Shown here: piece after piece, positions 20,159 through 31,731 of the stretch
Position numbering within the stretch: position 1 is the first letter of the stretch
How the letters are laid out: every line of letters starts with the position of its first letter
Assembly (NCBI RefSeq): GCF_004283755.1
Contig: NZ_SHMH01000003.1
Coordinates: forward strand, 124,001 to 188,000
DNA length: 64,000 nucleotides
Direction: 5' to 3'
Origin: Pseudoxanthomonas winnipegensis
GTDB taxonomy: Bacteria > Pseudomonadota > Gammaproteobacteria > Xanthomonadales > Xanthomonadaceae
The notes under the pieces: model-generated
What the model saw: only the letters and a program-made list of their open reading frames with translations
Databases searched by the model: none
What the model was told of the DNA's origin: nothing
Translations under genes and position numbers: made by a program

Positions 20159-21628
20159 ATGGCCGCTCCAATGCTTCCTTCCGCCCCCGTCACCGACCTG
20201 TTGCCGATCATCCCGGAACTGGTCGTCGTCGCCGGCGCCTTCGCGCTGCTGATCCTGGACGTGTTCCTGGACGCGCGCCGCCGCGCCATCACCCATGGCC
20301 TGACCCTGCTGGTGCTGGCGGTGACCTTCGTCCTGCTGGTCAGCCACAGCGGTGTGGACCTCTCGCAGGGCCCGGCCCACGTCTTCCACGGCATGTTCGT
20401 GCGCGATGCCCTGGCCGATGTGACCAAGGCCGCGATCGTGCTGGTCTCGGGCCTGTCGCTGATCTACGGCTGGCCTTACCTGCGCGAGCGCAATCTCTAT
20501 CCGGGCGAGCTGCCGGTGCTGGTGCTGTTCGCCACCGCCGGCATGATGATGCTGGTCTCGGCCGGCAGCCTGGTCATGGTCTACCTGGGCCTGGAGCTGC
20601 TGTCGCTGTGCTCGTACGCGATGGTCGGCATGAACCGCGACAACGGCCTGTCCACCGAAGCGGCGATGAAGTACATCGTGCTCGGCTCGATCGCCTCGGG
20701 TCTGCTGCTGTACGGCATGTCGTTGGTGTACGGCGCCACCGGTTCGCTGGACCTGGCCCAGATCAACGGCGCGATCGCCGGCATCACCGATCGCCCGATG
20801 CTGCTGACCGGCATGGTGTTCATGGTCTGCGGCATCGCCTTCAAGCTGGGCGCCGCGCCGTTCCACATGTGGCTGCCTGACGTCTACCAGGGCGCGCCGA
20901 CTCCGATCACGCTATTCATCAGCTCCGGCCCCAAGCTGGCGGCCTTCGCCATGGCCTATCGCGTGCTGGAGCAGGGCGTGGGCCCGACCCAGCCGCAGTG
21001 GCATCTGCTGATGGCCGCCCTGGCGACGCTGTCGCTGGTGATCGGCAACGTGGTGGCCATCGCCCAGACCAACCTCAAGCGCATGCTGGCGTATTCGACC
21101 GTGTCGCACGTGGGCTTCCTGATCCTAGGCCTGGCCGGCGGCGGCGCGGAAGGCTATGCGGCGGCACTGTTCTACGGCATCGCTTATGCGCTGATGTCGG
21201 CGGCCTCGTTCGGCGCGATCCTGGTGCTCTCGCGCGCCGGCTTCGAGGCCGACACGATCGATGACTTCAAGGGCCTGAGCGCGCGCAGTCCGTGGATGGC
21301 CGGCATGGTGCTGTGCGTGATGGCCTCGCTGGCCGGCGTGCCGCCGTTCCTGGGCTTCTGGGCCAAGCTAGTGGTGCTGCGCGCCGCGGTCAACGGCGAC
21401 CTGATGTGGCTGGCGCTGGTAGGCGTGGTGTGCGCGGTGATCGGCGCGTTCTACTACCTGCGCGTGATCAAGGTGATGTATTTCGATGAGCCGGTGGGTT
21501 CCCTTCCGATGCCGCGTTCAGGTAAACTGGTCCCCGTGGTGTTTGGTGTCAATGCACTGGGTCTGCTGGTGCTGGGAATCGCCTGGAATCCGGTGATGAC
21601 CTGGTGCAAAGCCGCTTTCGGCATTTGA
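20159..21628 (+). CDS. nuoN: NADH-quinone oxidoreductase subunit N
   Basis: The third antiporter-like pump, 489 residues and last gene of the operon. Conserved parts include LVYLGLELLSLCSYAMVG, PFHMWLPDVYQGAPTPITLFISSGPK and AYSTVSHVGFL. The ATG at 20159 lies twelve bases after the nuoM stop. No hairpin terminator is seen before the promoter of the following tRNA gene, so some read-through is possible. Confidence 0.95.
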   Translation: MAAPMLPSAPVTDLLPIIPELVVVAGAFALLILDVFLDARRRAITHGLTLLVLAVTFVLLVSHSGVDLSQGPAHVFHGMFVRDALADVTKAAIVLVSGLSLIYGWPYLRERNLYPGELPVLVLFATAGMMMLVSAGSLVMVYLGLELLSLCSYAMVGMNRDNGLSTEAAMKYIVLGSIASGLLLYGMSLVYGATGSLDLAQINGAIAGITDRPMLLTGMVFMVCGIAFKLGAAPFHMWLPDVYQGAPTPITLFISSGPKLAAFAMAYRVLEQGVGPTQPQWHLLMAALATLSLVIGNVVAIAQTNLKRMLAYSTVSHVGFLILGLAGGGAEGYAAALFYGIAYALMSAASFGAILVLSRAGFEADTIDDFKGLSARSPWMAGMVLCVMASLAGVPPFLGFWAKLVVLRAAVNGDLMWLALVGVVCAVIGAFYYLRVIKVMYFDEPVGSLPMPRSGKLVPVVFGVNALGLLVLGIAWNPVMTWCKAAFGI

Positions 21629-21648
21629 TACAAAAGAAGTTTCAGGGC

Positions 21649-21677
21649 TTGCATAAATCCCGCTGATTCTTCATAAT
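21649..21677 (+). promoter_or_regulatory. Putative promoter of tRNA-fMet
   Basis: TTGCAT (21649-21654) and CATAAT (21672-21677) with a 17-base spacer stand in an AT-richer patch, and would start transcription near 21684, a few bases before the tRNA. Confidence 0.65.
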
Positions 21678-21688
21678 TCCGCTTCTGC

Positions 21689-21765
21689 TGCGGGGTGGAG
21701 CAGTCTGGCAGCTCGTCGGGCTCATAACCCGAAGGTCGCAGGTTCAAATCCTGCCCCCGCTACCA
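21689..21765 (+). tRNA. Initiator tRNA-fMet (CAT)
   Basis: A 77-base tRNA with anticodon CAT. Three G-C pairs close the anticodon stem (GGG-CTCATAA-CCC) and the first acceptor position is unpaired (T1 opposite T72), both marks of the initiator. CCA is encoded. Its place before rimP-nusA-infB equals that of metY in E. coli. Confidence 0.96.
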
Positions 21766-21850
21766 AGTTTCCGGCATCGAAGTCCGCTTCGATCGCCAGG
21801 AGCCTGGGCTCGTAGAAACGCTTGTTCCCGTTTCTACATCCAGCGTCATC

Positions 21851-21877
21851 GGAAAAGGGCCCATTGGGCCCTTTTCC
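21851..21877. terminator. Hairpin after tRNA-fMet
   Basis: A perfect 12-bp stem, GGAAAAGGGCCC and its complement, with loop ATT. The T stretch inside the right arm can serve as the U tract. It should end the tRNA transcript or attenuate read-through into rimP. Confidence 0.8.
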
Positions 21878-21914
21878 GTTTCTGAAAAACGCATTACGAC
21901 GAGACTTCCGCCAC

Positions 21915-22478
21915 GTGAGCGACAAGGCCACCGAGATCGCACAGCTGCTGCAGCCCACCGTTCAGGCCTTGGGCCTCGAGCTGCTGGGCGTGGAATACCT
22001 GCCGGCCACCGGCAACGCCACGCTGCGCCTGTACATCGACGTGCTCGAGGCCGAGCGCGAGACGCGCGTGGTCAACATCGACGACTGCGAGGCGGTCAGC
22101 CGCGAGGTCTCGGCCCAGTTGGACGTGGAGGACCCGATCAGCGGCAACTACACGCTCGAAGTGTCCTCGCCCGGCGTGGACCGTCCGCTGTTCACCGCGG
22201 CGCAGTTCGCGCGCTTCATCGGCGAGGAGGCCAAGGTCGTGCTGAAGCTGCCGCAGGACGGACGCCGCCGGCTGCAGGGCCGCATCGTGGCGGTCGAGGG
22301 CGAGGCGATCACGCTGGCCTTCGACAACCAGCAGATGACCATCGCCGGCGACAACCTGGACAAGGCCCGGCTGATGCCCGACTGGGTCGCGCTGGGCCTG
22401 GCGCCGCAGCCGAAGAAGAAAGACGTGGGTGCCGGCAAGGGCAAGAAGAAGCCTGCCGCGCCCAAGCAAGTGCATTGA
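21915..22478 (+). CDS. rimP: Ribosome maturation factor RimP
   Basis: RimP helps assemble the 30S subunit. The 187-residue product has the N-terminal alpha/beta domain ([19 protein letters not shown]), the signature [37 protein letters not shown], and an SH3-like C-terminal domain. The start is a GTG at 21915 ([15 protein letters not shown]); an upstream ATG in frame would place the terminator hairpin inside the gene. The Lys-rich end ([14 protein letters not shown]) is an extension over E. coli RimP. Confidence 0.94.
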   Translation: MSDKATEIAQLLQPTVQALGLELLGVEYLPATGNATLRLYIDVLEAERETRVVNIDDCEAVSREVSAQLDVEDPISGNYTLEVSSPGVDRPLFTAAQFARFIGEEAKVVLKLPQDGRRRLQGRIVAVEGEAITLAFDNQQMTIAGDNLDKARLMPDWVALGLAPQPKKKDVGAGKGKKKPAAPKQVH

Positions 22479-22527
22479 TACCAACCCAACCCAACGACGG
22501 CCCGCGTGGTCGCGCTCGGAGTGATAG

Positions 22528-24039
22528 ATGAGTAAGGAATTGTTGCTGGTGGTGGATGCGGTCGCCAACGAAAAAGGCGTGCCGCGTGAGGTGATCTTCG
22601 AGGCCATTGAGGCCGCGTTGGCGTCCGCCGCCAAGAAGCGCTATCCCGACCAGGACGTGCTGGTACGCGTGTCCATCGACCAGAAGGACGGCACCTACGA
22701 GACCTTCCGCCGCTGGGAAGTGGTGGCCGACGATGTGGTCATGGAGTCGCCCGATCGCCAGATCCGCCTGATGGACGCGGTCGACGAGGCCGAAGGCGTC
22801 GAGGTGGGCGACTACATCGAGGAGCAGATCGAGAACCCCGATTTCGGCCGCATCGCCGCCCAGGCCGCCAAGCAGGTCATCGTGCAGCGCGTGCGCGAGG
22901 CCGAGCGCGCGCAGGTGGTCGATGCGTGGAAGGATCGCGTCGGCGAGCTGGTCACCGGCATCGTCAAGCGCGCCGAGCGCGGCAACATCTACGTGGACCT
23001 GGGCGGCAACGCCGAGGCCTTCATCGCCAAGGACAAGGGCATCCCGCGCGACGTGCTGCGCGCCGGCGACCGTGTGCGCGGCTACCTGTTCGACGTGCGT
23101 TCCGAGCCGCGTGGCCCGCAGCTGTTCATCAGCCGCGCCGCGCCGGAATTCATGATGGAGCTGTTCAAGCTGGAAGTGCCGGAAGTGGGCCAGGGCCTGG
23201 TCGAGATCAAGGCCTGCGCGCGCGATCCGGGCGACCGCGCCAAGATCGCCGTGCTGGCCCACGACACCCGCACCGATCCGATCGGCGCGTGCATCGGCAT
23301 GCGCGGTTCGCGCGTGCAGGCGGTGAGCAACGAGCTCAACGGCGAGCGCGTGGACATCGTGCTGTGGAACGACAACCCGGCCAACTTCGTCATCAACGCG
23401 ATGGCGCCGGCCGAGGTCCAGTCGATCATCGTCGACGAGGACCGCCATTCGATGGATCTGGCCGTGGCCGAGGACCGCCTGGCCCAGGCCATCGGCAAGG
23501 GCGGCCAGAACGTGCGCCTGGCCAGCCGCCTGACCGGCTGGCAGCTCAACGTGATGACCCAGGACCAGGTCGCGGCCAAGTCCGAGGCCGAGCAGGGCGT
23601 GGCCCGCCAGCTGTTCATGGACAAGCTGGAAGTGGACGAGGAGATCGCGCAGATCCTGGTCGCCGAAGGGTTCAGCACGGTCGAGGAAATCGCCTACGTG
23701 CCGGTCGGCGAGCTGCTGGCGGTGGAGGGCTTCGACGAGGACATCGTCGAGGAACTGCGCGCCCGCGCCCGCGACGCGCTGCTCAACGAGGCGCTGGCCG
23801 CCGAGGAGAGCGCCGAGGGCGACGGCCCGTCGGCCGACCTGCTGGCCCTGGACGGCATGGACGAGGCCACCGCCTACGCCCTGGCCTCGCACGGAGTGCG
23901 GACCAGCGAGGACCTGTCGGACCTGGCGGCCGATGAGGTGATGGAGTTCGGCATCGAGGGCATGGACGAGGCCCACGCCGCCGCGCTGATCCTGGCCGCC
24001 CGCGCCGAGGAGATCGCCCGCCTGGAGCGTGGCGAATGA
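22528..24039 (+). CDS. nusA: Transcription termination/antitermination factor NusA
   Basis: NusA binds RNA polymerase and controls pausing, termination and antitermination. The 503-residue protein shows the N-terminal polymerase-binding domain (ELLLVVDAVANEKGV), an S1 domain near residues 135-200, two KH domains (GACIGMRGSRVQAVSNEL and AIGKGGQNVRLAS), and two C-terminal acidic helix-hairpin-helix repeats. The ATG at 22528 follows GGAGTGATAG. Together with rimP and infB it forms the conserved operon. Confidence 0.96.
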   Translation: MSKELLLVVDAVANEKGVPREVIFEAIEAALASAAKKRYPDQDVLVRVSIDQKDGTYETFRRWEVVADDVVMESPDRQIRLMDAVDEAEGVEVGDYIEEQIENPDFGRIAAQAAKQVIVQRVREAERAQVVDAWKDRVGELVTGIVKRAERGNIYVDLGGNAEAFIAKDKGIPRDVLRAGDRVRGYLFDVRSEPRGPQLFISRAAPEFMMELFKLEVPEVGQGLVEIKACARDPGDRAKIAVLAHDTRTDPIGACIGMRGSRVQAVSNELNGERVDIVLWNDNPANFVINAMAPAEVQSIIVDEDRHSMDLAVAEDRLAQAIGKGGQNVRLASRLTGWQLNVMTQDQVAAKSEAEQGVARQLFMDKLEVDEEIAQILVAEGFSTVEEIAYVPVGELLAVEGFDEDIVEELRARARDALLNEALAAEESAEGDGPSADLLALDGMDEATAYALASHGVRTSEDLSDLAADEVMEFGIEGMDEAHAAALILAARAEEIARLERGE

Positions 24040-24134
24040 GCCGGCCATGAACATCGCCCTGAATCCTTCAGGGTTTAGAATTCGCGTTTCCCTTGCTCTG
24101 GGCGAGGGGGCGCCAACCAGATCATAGGATCCGA

Positions 24135-26843
24135 ATGTCGCAGCAAACCACCATCCGCAAGCTCGCCGAACTGGTCAACACGCCGGTCGAAAAACTGATC
24201 GAACAGCTGGCCGAGGCCGGCATGAAGTTCAGTGGCCCCGACCAGGAAGTGTCCAGCACCGAAAAGATGAAGCTGCTCGGCTTCCTGCGTCGCACCCACG
24301 GCAAGGCCGACGGTGAGACCGAGGAGGCCGCGGCCTCGCGGAAGATCACCCTGGCACGCCGCAAGGTGCAGGAAGTGACGGTCAAGTCCGGCCGCAGCAA
24401 CTCCACCGTGGCCGTGGAGGTGCGCCAGAAGCGCACCTACGTCAAGCCGACCGAGGCCCAGGCCAGCGAGGCGCGCCGCGCCGGCAGCGCCGCGGCCGCC
24501 AACGGCGGCGACGAGCGCGCCGAGATCCTGCGCAAGCTGGAAGAATCGCGCCAGCGCAACCTGGCCGAACAGCAGCGTCTGGCCGAGGTCGACCGCGCGC
24601 GCGCCGAGGAAATCGAGCGCAAGCGCCAGGAAGAGCTCGCCGCGCGCGCCGCCGCAGAGGCCGAGGCCCGCGCCGAGGCGCAGTCCGAGGACGAGGAGGC
24701 GGTCGCCGAGGAACCGGCGGCGCCGTCGGCCCCGCCGGCGCGCACGCCTATCGACGAGCGTAACGGCCCGATCGCCGGCATGTCCTCGATCCGCGTCCCG
24801 GCCAAGCCTGCCGCCCCGCGCAGCACGCCGGCCCCGGCGCGCAAGGAGCCCGAGCGTGGCGCCGGCGCGGCCGCGGCCAAGCACAAGACCCGCGGCTCGC
24901 ACGCGATGGTCGCCGGCGTTGAGGACGACGACAGCACCCAGCGCTTCGCCGGGCAGCTGCACCTGTCGGCCGCCGACCGCGCCCGTCGTGGCGCCGCGCG
25001 CGGCAAGCCCAAGGCGCGTCGCCAGCTCGAGCAGAGCCGCGGCGGTTCGGGCAGCCACCAGTTCGAGCGTCCGACCGCGCCGGTCGTGCGCGAAGTGGCC
25101 ATCGGCGATGCGATCAGCGTCGGCGACCTGGCTTCGAGGCTCGCGCTCAAGGGCGGCGATGTGGTCAAGGCGCTGTTCAAGATGGGCGTGATGGCCACCA
25201 TCACCCAGACCATCGACCACGACACCGCCGCGCTGGTCACCGAGGAACTGGGCCACAAGGTGGTCAAGGCCAATACCGATTCGGCCGAGGACGCGCTGCT
25301 GGCCCACACCGAGGAAGTGCAGGGCGATCAGGCCCCGCGTCCGCCGGTGGTCACCATCATGGGCCACGTCGACCACGGCAAGACCTCGCTGCTGGACTAC
25401 ATCCGCCGCACCAAGGTCGCCACCGGCGAGGCCGGCGGCATCACCCAGCATATCGGCGCCTACCACGTCGAGACCGCCAACGGCGTCATCAGCTTCCTGG
25501 ATACCCCGGGCCATGCGGCGTTCACCGCCATGCGTGCGCGCGGCGCCAAGCTGACCGACATCGTGGTCCTGGTCGTGGCCGCCGACGATGGCGTGATGCC
25601 GCAGACGATCGAGTCGGTGCAGCAGGCCAAGGCGGCCGGCGTGCCGCTGATCGTGGCGATCAACAAGATGGACAAGTCCGACGCCGACCCGCTGCGCGTG
25701 AAGAACGAGCTGCTGGCCCACGACGTGGTCGCCGAGGAATTCGGCGGCGACACCCAGTTCATCGAGCTGTCGGCCAAGACCGGCCAGGGCGTGGATGCGC
25801 TGCTGGATGCGATCAGCCTGCAGGCCGAGGTGCTGGAACTGCGCGCCGTGCCCGAGGGCCGCGCCACCGGTACGGTCATCGAGTCCTCGCTGGACAAGGG
25901 CCGTGGCCCGGTCGCCACCGTGCTGGTCCAGCAGGGCCTGCTCAAGAAGGGCGACTACCTGGTCTGCGGCATCCAGTACGGCCGCGTGCGCGCGCTGTTC
26001 GACGAGACCGGCGGCCAGCCGGCCTCGGCCGGCCCGTCGATCCCGGTGCAGGTCCTGGGCCTGTCCGGCGTGCCCGATGCGGGCGACGACTTCGTGGTCG
26101 TCGACGACGAGCGCCTGGCCAAGGACGTGGCCCAGCAGCGCGATGCCAAGCGCCGCGAGTCGCGCCTGGTGGCCTCGGCCGGCAGCCGCATGGAAGACAT
26201 CATGGCCCAGCTGGGCAAGGGCGAGGGCCAGCTGAGCCTCAACCTGATCGTCAAGGCCGACGTGCAGGGTTCGGTGGAAGCGCTGCGCCATTCGCTGGTG
26301 GCGCTGTCCAACGAAGACATCCGCATCAACATCATCAGCTCCGGCGTGGGCGGCATCACCGAGTCGGACGCCAACTCGGCGGTCGCCTCCAAGGCCACGA
26401 TCATCGGCTTCAACGTGCGTGCCGACGCCTCGGCCCGCCGCATCGTCGAAGCCAATGGCGTGGACATGCGCTACTTCTCGATCATCTATGACGTGATCGA
26501 CCAGGTGAAGCAGGTGGCGTCCGGTCTGCTGGGCGTGGAGATCCGCGAGGAGATCATCGGTATCGCCCAAGTGCGCGACGTGTTCCGCAGCTCCAAGTTC
26601 GGCGCGGTGGCCGGCTGTATGGTCATCGAGGGCGTGGTCAAGCGCTCCAAGCCGATCCGCGTGCTGCGCGACAACACGGTCATCTTCGAGGGCGAGCTGG
26701 AATCGCTGCGCCGCTTCAAGGAGAACGTGGACGAAGTGCGCAACGGCACCGAGTGCGGCATCGGCGTGAAGGCCTACAACGACGTCAAGGCCGGCGACCA
26801 GATCGAGTGCTTCGAGCGCATCGAGGTGCAGCGCACGCTGTGA
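24135..26843 (+). CDS. infB: Translation initiation factor IF-2
   Basis: IF-2 is the GTPase that delivers initiator tRNA to the 30S subunit. The 902-residue product has an N-terminal IF2_N module, a long charged Arg/Ala/Glu region (residues 50-320), a second IF2_N module, and the G domain with GHVDHGKT near residue 410, DTPGHAAF and NKMD, followed by domains II-IV ending in [17 protein letters not shown] chose ATG 24135 ([14 protein letters not shown]). A hairpin (CCCTGAA/TTCAGGG) lies in the nusA-infB gap. Confidence 0.97.
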   Translation: MSQQTTIRKLAELVNTPVEKLIEQLAEAGMKFSGPDQEVSSTEKMKLLGFLRRTHGKADGETEEAAASRKITLARRKVQEVTVKSGRSNSTVAVEVRQKRTYVKPTEAQASEARRAGSAAAANGGDERAEILRKLEESRQRNLAEQQRLAEVDRARAEEIERKRQEELAARAAAEAEARAEAQSEDEEAVAEEPAAPSAPPARTPIDERNGPIAGMSSIRVPAKPAAPRSTPAPARKEPERGAGAAAAKHKTRGSHAMVAGVEDDDSTQRFAGQLHLSAADRARRGAARGKPKARRQLEQSRGGSGSHQFERPTAPVVREVAIGDAISVGDLASRLALKGGDVVKALFKMGVMATITQTIDHDTAALVTEELGHKVVKANTDSAEDALLAHTEEVQGDQAPRPPVVTIMGHVDHGKTSLLDYIRRTKVATGEAGGITQHIGAYHVETANGVISFLDTPGHAAFTAMRARGAKLTDIVVLVVAADDGVMPQTIESVQQAKAAGVPLIVAINKMDKSDADPLRVKNELLAHDVVAEEFGGDTQFIELSAKTGQGVDALLDAISLQAEVLELRAVPEGRATGTVIESSLDKGRGPVATVLVQQGLLKKGDYLVCGIQYGRVRALFDETGGQPASAGPSIPVQVLGLSGVPDAGDDFVVVDDERLAKDVAQQRDAKRRESRLVASAGSRMEDIMAQLGKGEGQLSLNLIVKADVQGSVEALRHSLVALSNEDIRINIISSGVGGITESDANSAVASKATIIGFNVRADASARRIVEANGVDMRYFSIIYDVIDQVKQVASGLLGVEIREEIIGIAQVRDVFRSSKFGAVAGCMVIEGVVKRSKPIRVLRDNTVIFEGELESLRRFKENVDEVRNGTECGIGVKAYNDVKAGDQIECFERIEVQRTL

Positions 26844-26925
26844 TCGCGCCCGTCTGCGCCGCGGCGGTTCCTTCCAGGAATCGCCGCCGGCGCAGGCGCC
26901 GTGATCGCCGCATCGCTCGATTGCC

Positions 26926-27300
26926 ATGCCGACCAAATCCTTCCATCGCACCGACCGCGTCTCCGCCCAGCTCCGCCGCGAGCTGGGCACGCTGGTGCAC
27001 GAAGCCGTGCGCGAGCACGGCCTGCCGTCGGTCAGCGTGTCCGACGTCGAAGTCACCCGCGACCTGGCTCACGCCAAGGTGTTCGTCACCGCCCTGATGC
27101 CCGAGCGCTCCACCGAGGCGGTCAAGGGCCTGAAGGAACTGGCGCCGCAGATCCGCTACGCCCTGGCGCGTGCGGTGAAGATGCGCCACGTGCCTGAACT
27201 GCATTTCCACTACGACGATTCGGTCGACCGCGGCGAGCGCATCGAGACGCTGCTGCGCGAGAATCCGCTGCCGCCCGAATCCGGATCCGACCAGGACTGA
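26926..27300 (+). CDS. rbfA: Ribosome-binding factor A
   Basis: RbfA is a cold-response factor that binds immature 30S subunits near the 5' end of 16S rRNA. The 124-residue KH-like protein starts [20 protein letters not shown] and keeps the family elements [18 protein letters not shown], the kinked-helix region and [18 protein letters not shown]. The last base of its TGA is the first of the truB start. Confidence 0.95.
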   Translation: MPTKSFHRTDRVSAQLRRELGTLVHEAVREHGLPSVSVSDVEVTRDLAHAKVFVTALMPERSTEAVKGLKELAPQIRYALARAVKMRHVPELHFHYDDSVDRGERIETLLRENPLPPESGSDQD

Positions 27301-28346
27301 TGACCGCCACCGACGCCGCCGCGATGCCGGACGCCGACGGTGCCGGACGCGGCGGTTCGGCGCGCGCCGACCAGCCGCGCGGCAAGCGCCCGCAGCGCCC
27401 GCGCACCAAGTTCCGCCGCGTCGACGGCATCCTGCTGCTGGACAAGCCCGGCGGCATGAGCTCCAACCAGGCCCTGCAGCGGGCCCGGCACCTGTTCGGC
27501 GCGGAGAAGGGCGGCCATACCGGCGCGCTCGATCCGCTGGCCACCGGCCTGATGCCGCTGTGCTTCGGCGAGGCGACCAAGATCGCCGGCAGCCTGCTGG
27601 GTTCCGCCAAGGCCTACGACACCGTGGCCCGGCTGGGCCAGGTCACCGACACCGACGATGCCGAAGGCCAGGTGCTGCGCGAGCGGCCGGTCCAGGCCTA
27701 TCCGATCGACCGCCTCGATGCGGCCCTGCGCGCGCTGACCGGGCACCTGCAGCAGCGCCCGCCGATCTATTCGGCGCTCAAGCGCGGCGGTGAGCCGCTG
27801 TACGCCAAGGCCCGGCGCGGCGAGGTGGTGGAGGTCGAGACTCGCCCGGTCTACGTGCGCGCCTTCGAACTGCAGTCGGCCGCCGACCTGCTCGACGCCG
27901 GCCAGCCGCTGCTGCGGCTGCATGTCGAATGCGGCTCGGGCACCTATGTGCGCAGCCTGGTGCGCGACCTCGGCGAGGCGCTGGGCTGCGGCGCGCACGT
28001 GGCCCAGCTGCGCCGGCTGTGGGTCGACCCGTTCCGCGAGCCGCGCATGTGGACCCTGGAGCAGCTCGAGGCCCTGGCCGAGCGCGATCCGCGCAGCCTG
28101 CAGGCCTGCCTGCTGCCCGTCGAGGCCGGCATGGTCGGCCTGCCGCGCATCGACCTGACCGACGAGGCCGCCGCGCGCCTGCGGCAGGGCCAGCGCCTGA
28201 CCGGCGTGCCCGGCCCGGCCGGGACCGTGGCCGTGTTCGCCGAGTCCGGCCAGGTGCTGGGAATGGGACAGCTGTCCAAGGATGGGCTGCTTTCGCCCCA
28301 GCGACTGTTCAACTGGCCGACCGACGGCGCGGTGTCACCGGCCTGA
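27300..28346 (+). CDS. truB: tRNA pseudouridine(55) synthase
   Basis: TruB makes pseudouridine 55 in the T-loop of tRNAs. The 348-residue protein has the catalytic loop [17 protein letters not shown] with the nucleophilic Asp, the [20 protein letters not shown] motif, and a C-terminal PUA-like domain. The N-terminal 35 residues are a disordered Arg/Gly/Pro extension before [18 protein letters not shown]. The start overlaps rbfA by one base. Confidence 0.95.
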   Translation: MTATDAAAMPDADGAGRGGSARADQPRGKRPQRPRTKFRRVDGILLLDKPGGMSSNQALQRARHLFGAEKGGHTGALDPLATGLMPLCFGEATKIAGSLLGSAKAYDTVARLGQVTDTDDAEGQVLRERPVQAYPIDRLDAALRALTGHLQQRPPIYSALKRGGEPLYAKARRGEVVEVETRPVYVRAFELQSAADLLDAGQPLLRLHVECGSGTYVRSLVRDLGEALGCGAHVAQLRRLWVDPFREPRMWTLEQLEALAERDPRSLQACLLPVEAGMVGLPRIDLTDEAAARLRQGQRLTGVPGPAGTVAVFAESGQVLGMGQLSKDGLLSPQRLFNWPTDGAVSPA

Positions 28347-28350
28347 AACC

Positions 28351-28379
28351 TTGTGCCACCGGGTGCTGGCCCCTACAAT
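28351..28379 (+). promoter_or_regulatory. Putative promoter of rpsO-pnp
   Basis: TTGTGC (28351-28356) and TACAAT (28374-28379) have a 17-base spacer and lie just past the truB stop. This leaves an rpsO leader of about 120 bases, in which S15 autoregulation is known to occur in other bacteria. Confidence 0.6.
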
Positions 28380-28506
28380 ACCGCGGCCTTTTCAGGCCCT
28401 TGGCCGATCCCGGCCTTCACTCACCATTGCAAGCGGCGGACCAGGCGGTGCGCGCGGAGGACAGCCCGCGTTCCTGCAGGTCGCGCATCAACCAAGAGAA
28501 ATCGAC

Positions 28507-28767
28507 ATGTCCATCGACACCCAGAAAGTCATTGAAGACAACAAGCGCGGCGCCAACGACACCGGCTCGCCGGAAGTCCAGGTCGCCCTGCTGACCGCCC
28601 GCATCGAGATGCTGACCGAGCACTTCAAGACCCACAAGAAGGATCACCACAGCCGTCGCGGCCTGCTGCAACTGGTCAACCGCCGCCGCAGCCTGCTCGA
28701 CTACCTGCACCGCAAGGATGCCCCGCGTTACAAGGCCCTGATCGAGAAGCTGGGCCTGCGTCGCTAA
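28507..28767 (+). CDS. rpsO: 30S ribosomal protein S15
   Basis: S15 is a primary 16S rRNA-binding protein of the central domain. The 86-residue product has the four-helix fold with the signature [19 protein letters not shown] then [12 protein letters not shown]. The ATG at 28507 follows AAGAGAAA. Its place between truB and pnp is the conserved bacterial order. Confidence 0.97.
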   Translation: MSIDTQKVIEDNKRGANDTGSPEVQVALLTARIEMLTEHFKTHKKDHHSRRGLLQLVNRRRSLLDYLHRKDAPRYKALIEKLGLRR

Positions 28768-28781
28768 AACCAGATGACCGA

Positions 28782-28815
28782 CCGCGGCGCAGTGATGCGC
28801 CGCGGTTCGTTTTTT
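28782..28815 (+). terminator. rpsO terminator
   Basis: A perfect 10-bp stem (CCGCGGCGCA/TGCGCCGCGG) with loop GTGA is followed by TTCGTTTTTT. It lies 15 bases past rpsO and should limit read-through into pnp. Confidence 0.9.
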
Positions 28816-28924
28816 CCGGCGTCGGAAAAAGATGCACTGCAACATGGCCGCATACGGTGGCCGCCCGGGCACGGCAGGGGCCGTCGACCGGGACAACCAG
28901 ATTCGAGACTCTTAGGAAACCCAC

Positions 28925-31030
<2,106 letters not shown>

Positions 31031-31056
31031 TCGGTTGGCTAATCGCTTGACTAGAG

Positions 31057-31082
31057 AAAGGCGGGCTTTGGCCCGCCTTTTT
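31057..31082 (+). terminator. pnp terminator
   Basis: A 10-bp stem AAAGGCGGGC/GCCCGCCTTT with loop TTTG and a T5 tail, 26 bases after the pnp stop. Confidence 0.92.
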
Positions 31083-31149
31083 CTTTGGAGGTGTTTCCCG
31101 CTTGATCGAGGGATTGTGGCGCGTGGGCCGTCGTGGGCTTCGGAGGGGC

Positions 31150-31259
31150 AGCGTTCCGGCGGGCTGGGGCCGCTTTTCCCTCAATCAGGGCATCCTGCCC
31201 TGATTTAAGGCGCTCGGCTTCCTGCCTCGCGAGGCGCGGCCCCCGCCCGCCGGAACGCT
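31150..31259 (+). repeat. Structured repeat A, copy 3
   Basis: The best-preserved copy: arms 31150-31173 and 31236-31259 form a 24-bp stem with one mismatch. Inside are a perfect 10-bp hairpin (AATCAGGGCA-TCC-TGCCCTGATT) and the palindrome GCCTCGCGAGGC. The GGCTTCGGAGGGGC flank before it and CGCGTCAGGTCACAGG after it are shared with other copies. Confidence 0.85.
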
Positions 31260-31293
31260 GCCTCACGCGTCAGGTCACAGGACTTCGGTTTGA

Positions 31294-31418
31294 GCCCCCT
31301 CCCTTGCGCGCAGCGCAGGGGAGGGATGGGGAGGGGTGCTCTTGCTTCGGTGACTTGACCGGGAAAGCCCCGACCCCACCCCGGCCCTCCCCTTCGCCTG
31401 CGGCGAAAGGGAGGGGGA
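31294..31418. repeat. REP doublet (REPIN-like), copy 2
   Basis: The left unit at 31294-31336 (CCCTCCC-TTGCGCGCAGCGCA-GGGGAGGG then ATGGGGAGGGG) is matched by an inverted unit at 31371-31418. The 34-base centre contains TTGACCGGGAAAGCC, similar to TTTACCGGGCAAGCC in copy 1. The layout is as at 6001-6135. Confidence 0.78.
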
Positions 31419-31420
31419 AG

Positions 31421-31602
31421 GGCGCTTGCTCGCCGCTTTCGAGTTGGAAGAAGTCCTGATCTATTCGCCGCAGCGCCTAGATCTGGGCGGGCGTGCGGAG
31501 AGCGGGCCAGGGATGGCCCGCGGCGGCGAGTCCGCCGTAGATGGCGGACCGAGCCGAGGAGCCACGCCTGGCCGGGTCGAGGCTGGTTGGCGAAGTCAGC
31601 GC
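31421..31602 (+). repeat. Repeat C, copy 2
   Basis: Second copy of the 180-base module. Its hairpins are GCGGGCCA-GGGA-TGGCCCGC (31502-31521) and GTCCGCC-GTAGAT-GGCGGAC (31530-31549). Both differ from copy 1 only in ways that keep pairing (C-G against T-G). Confidence 0.78.
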
Positions 31603-31669
31603 ACCGCCGCCGCACGCATGTCTCAACTGGTTCACGCCCCCCACACCCACACCCAAGCGAAGCGCTTTT

Positions 31670-31697
31670 TTGTGTGCGCAGGACGCCCTGCTAGAGT
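31670..31697 (+). promoter_or_regulatory. Putative promoter of the DUF5671-like gene
   Basis: TTGTGT (31670-31675) and TAGAGT (31692-31697) with a 16-base spacer, about 35 bases before the start codon. It follows a T6 run. Confidence 0.45.
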
Positions 31698-31731
31698 GCG
31701 GCGACATTCGCGCAGGGAAGGAAGGAGCGTC

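Noticed and set aside
24075-27056. 993-codon minus-strand open frame opposite infB
   Set aside because: Antisense shadow of infB; composition follows third-position GC of the real gene and no motif is seen.
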